A stretch of 64,000 nt of DNA from Stratiolaelaps scimitus (lineage: Eukaryota; Arthropoda; Arachnida; Mesostigmata; Laelapidae): assembly GCA_019614645.1 (NCBI GenBank), contig JABWDB010000006.1, positions 3,658,001 through 3,722,000 of the forward strand. The letters run 5' to 3'. The position numbers and the translations under genes are program-made. The stretch's first letter is position 1, and the number at the start of each line of letters is the position of its first letter. Positions 63,065 through 64,000 of the stretch are shown in pieces. The notes beneath the pieces were generated by a model, which worked only from the letters and a program-made list of their open reading frames with translations, did no database searches and was not told the origin of the DNA.

Positions 63065-63205
63065 ATGGTCAGCCATGGCTCAAGGCAGAAGGACGCTCGT
63101 CAACCTGACTCCCTTGAGCCGTCTCAAGACGAACAATGGGATGAAAGCAACCCGGAGCTACACCCGATGACCAGCACCGCTGGCCAACCAACTCGGCAGA
63201 TTTAA
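63065..63205 (+). CDS. Candidate small ORF (46 residues) with strong Kozak context
   Basis: GTCCACCATGG at 63058-63068 is an optimal vertebrate-type Kozak context and still good for arthropods (purine at -3). The frame ends at TAA 63203-63205. The peptide is very hydrophilic, starting MVSHGSRQKDARQPDSLEPS and rich in Gln, Asp, Glu and Pro, with no signal or membrane segment. An acceptor-like TTGTTGCAG ends 14 bases before the ATG, so this could be the start of translation in a second exon or a short uORF in a leader. No homology is recognised. Confidence 0.25.
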   Translation: MVSHGSRQKDARQPDSLEPSQDEQWDESNPELHPMTSTAGQPTRQI

Positions 63206-64000
63206 CCAGCCACTCCTTTAGGGGAGCCGCGCCTTGTATCCGGTCGGCTGTGGAAAGAGAAAAGAGTAGCTACTTTTACAACGTCAACTCGCAACTTGCT
63301 GCTCGAAACGGTTCCAAGGAACAGCTGGGTATTCGGGGCAAGGGAACAGGGTCAAGGCAGAAAGCAGAAAAATGATATTAAAAAAAAATTCTCGCAGGAA
63401 ACACCATCATGATGGAAGCAGCAACTATGATATAATATGAAATTACGTTAAATATTTACCCTAGATGATACATTGTCTAAGGGACACGAGAAAATGCACG
63501 TTACTAAATGCAGATCCCAAACAATAAATAACATGGCTTTTCTGGATATAACGCATTGTTATTTCGCTCGTAGAAGGGCATACATATATTACGTTCGAGG
63601 GGCTAAGTTCATGTCTCTATGCAAATCTCACCAAACCCCTAAAACTGTATGTATATAATAGATGACGTGAAAATGTATTTCACACCAAACAAACAAACTT
63701 CACGACCTCTAAATAGCTCGAGCTATACAAGTGACGAGCTTAGCACCGTGACCCGGAAGGGCCAGCTAGCTATCATTATATATGAATGGGAGAGCAATTA
63801 GATGAAGATCGAGTCGGAGAGCGGCCAGATGTGGAGTGAAGTTTGCGTTGTAACACCGTCTCTTGTGAAGGTATGCCTCGCGCGGTCGAGCAAGCCGGGC
63901 TCTGAGGTGGGATGGCCCGGCATGTCAAACCTGAGCAGGGTAGTCTGAGTGTTATTGCGAAATGCTAGGGCGTTTCCCGAGTTTCGCGAGTCGAGCTCGA
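63206..64000. other. No gene recognised
   Basis: A GC-rich end of the island, then AT-rich DNA from about 63.37 kb and mixed sequence to the right edge. The frame 63473-63658 (+) has no motif. Confidence 0.4.

Noticed and set aside
1..64000. CRISPR arrays, operons, phage or plasmid features
   Set aside because: No regularly spaced direct repeats, no packed same-strand genes with ribosome binding sites; the content is eukaryotic.

Overview
This is a gene-poor stretch of eukaryotic nuclear DNA. No open frame exceeds 176 codons, there is no operon-like packing, and no gene can be named with confidence. What can be identified is mostly decayed transposable elements: three LINE reverse-transcriptase/ORF2 remnants, tRNA-derived SINEs with Pol III A and B boxes, two anonymous repeat families with two copies each, and many microsatellites. 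CpG is not visibly depleted, (AT)n and (ATT)n runs are frequent, and the LINE fragments resemble Jockey/CR1-type elements of arthropods. An invertebrate, perhaps a mite, tick or other arthropod, fits best. That is inference, not identification.

Layout. 1-430: LINE RT fragment running off the left edge. 2.66-3.0 kb: candidate coding exon. 3.27-3.42 kb: best + strand copy of SINE family A. 6.6-7.06 kb: GC-rich open frame. 12.1-12.5 and 19.75-19.98 kb: two copies of repeat R1, the first carrying an inserted tRNA-like SINE. 14.6-16.0 kb: GC-rich island with (GA)n and (CTG)n, promoter or 5'-UTR-like. 20-27.5 kb: AT-rich, nothing recognised. 27.55-27.69 kb: second SINE-A copy, with an intact tRNA-like fold. 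28.78-29.25 kb: LINE ORF2 C-terminal remnant. 29.58-32.9 kb: GC-rich islands and small open frames. 36.77 kb: (AT)28. 37.3 and 56.9 kb: SINE family B. 38.16-38.53 kb: minus-strand candidate exon with a good acceptor. 42.8-43.76 kb: CR1/Jockey-like LINE 3' end with a ruined catalytic box. 46.5 kb: small candidate exon. 47.76-48.15 kb: third SINE-A copy, split by about 240 bp of foreign sequence. 47.2 and 62.4 kb: repeat R2. 62.6-63.4 kb: GC-rich island with a 46-codon frame in a strong Kozak context.

The features do not form a pathway. The LINE remnants are dead, but they are the kind of element that mobilises SINEs, so the SINE-A/SINE-B copies and the LINE remnants are the one plausible functional relationship. 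I found no convincing new biological system. The best leads are the SINE-A family (shared tail with AATAAA and a TTTACC motif), its interrupted copy, and four or five open frames with splice-site-like borders that need transcript evidence.
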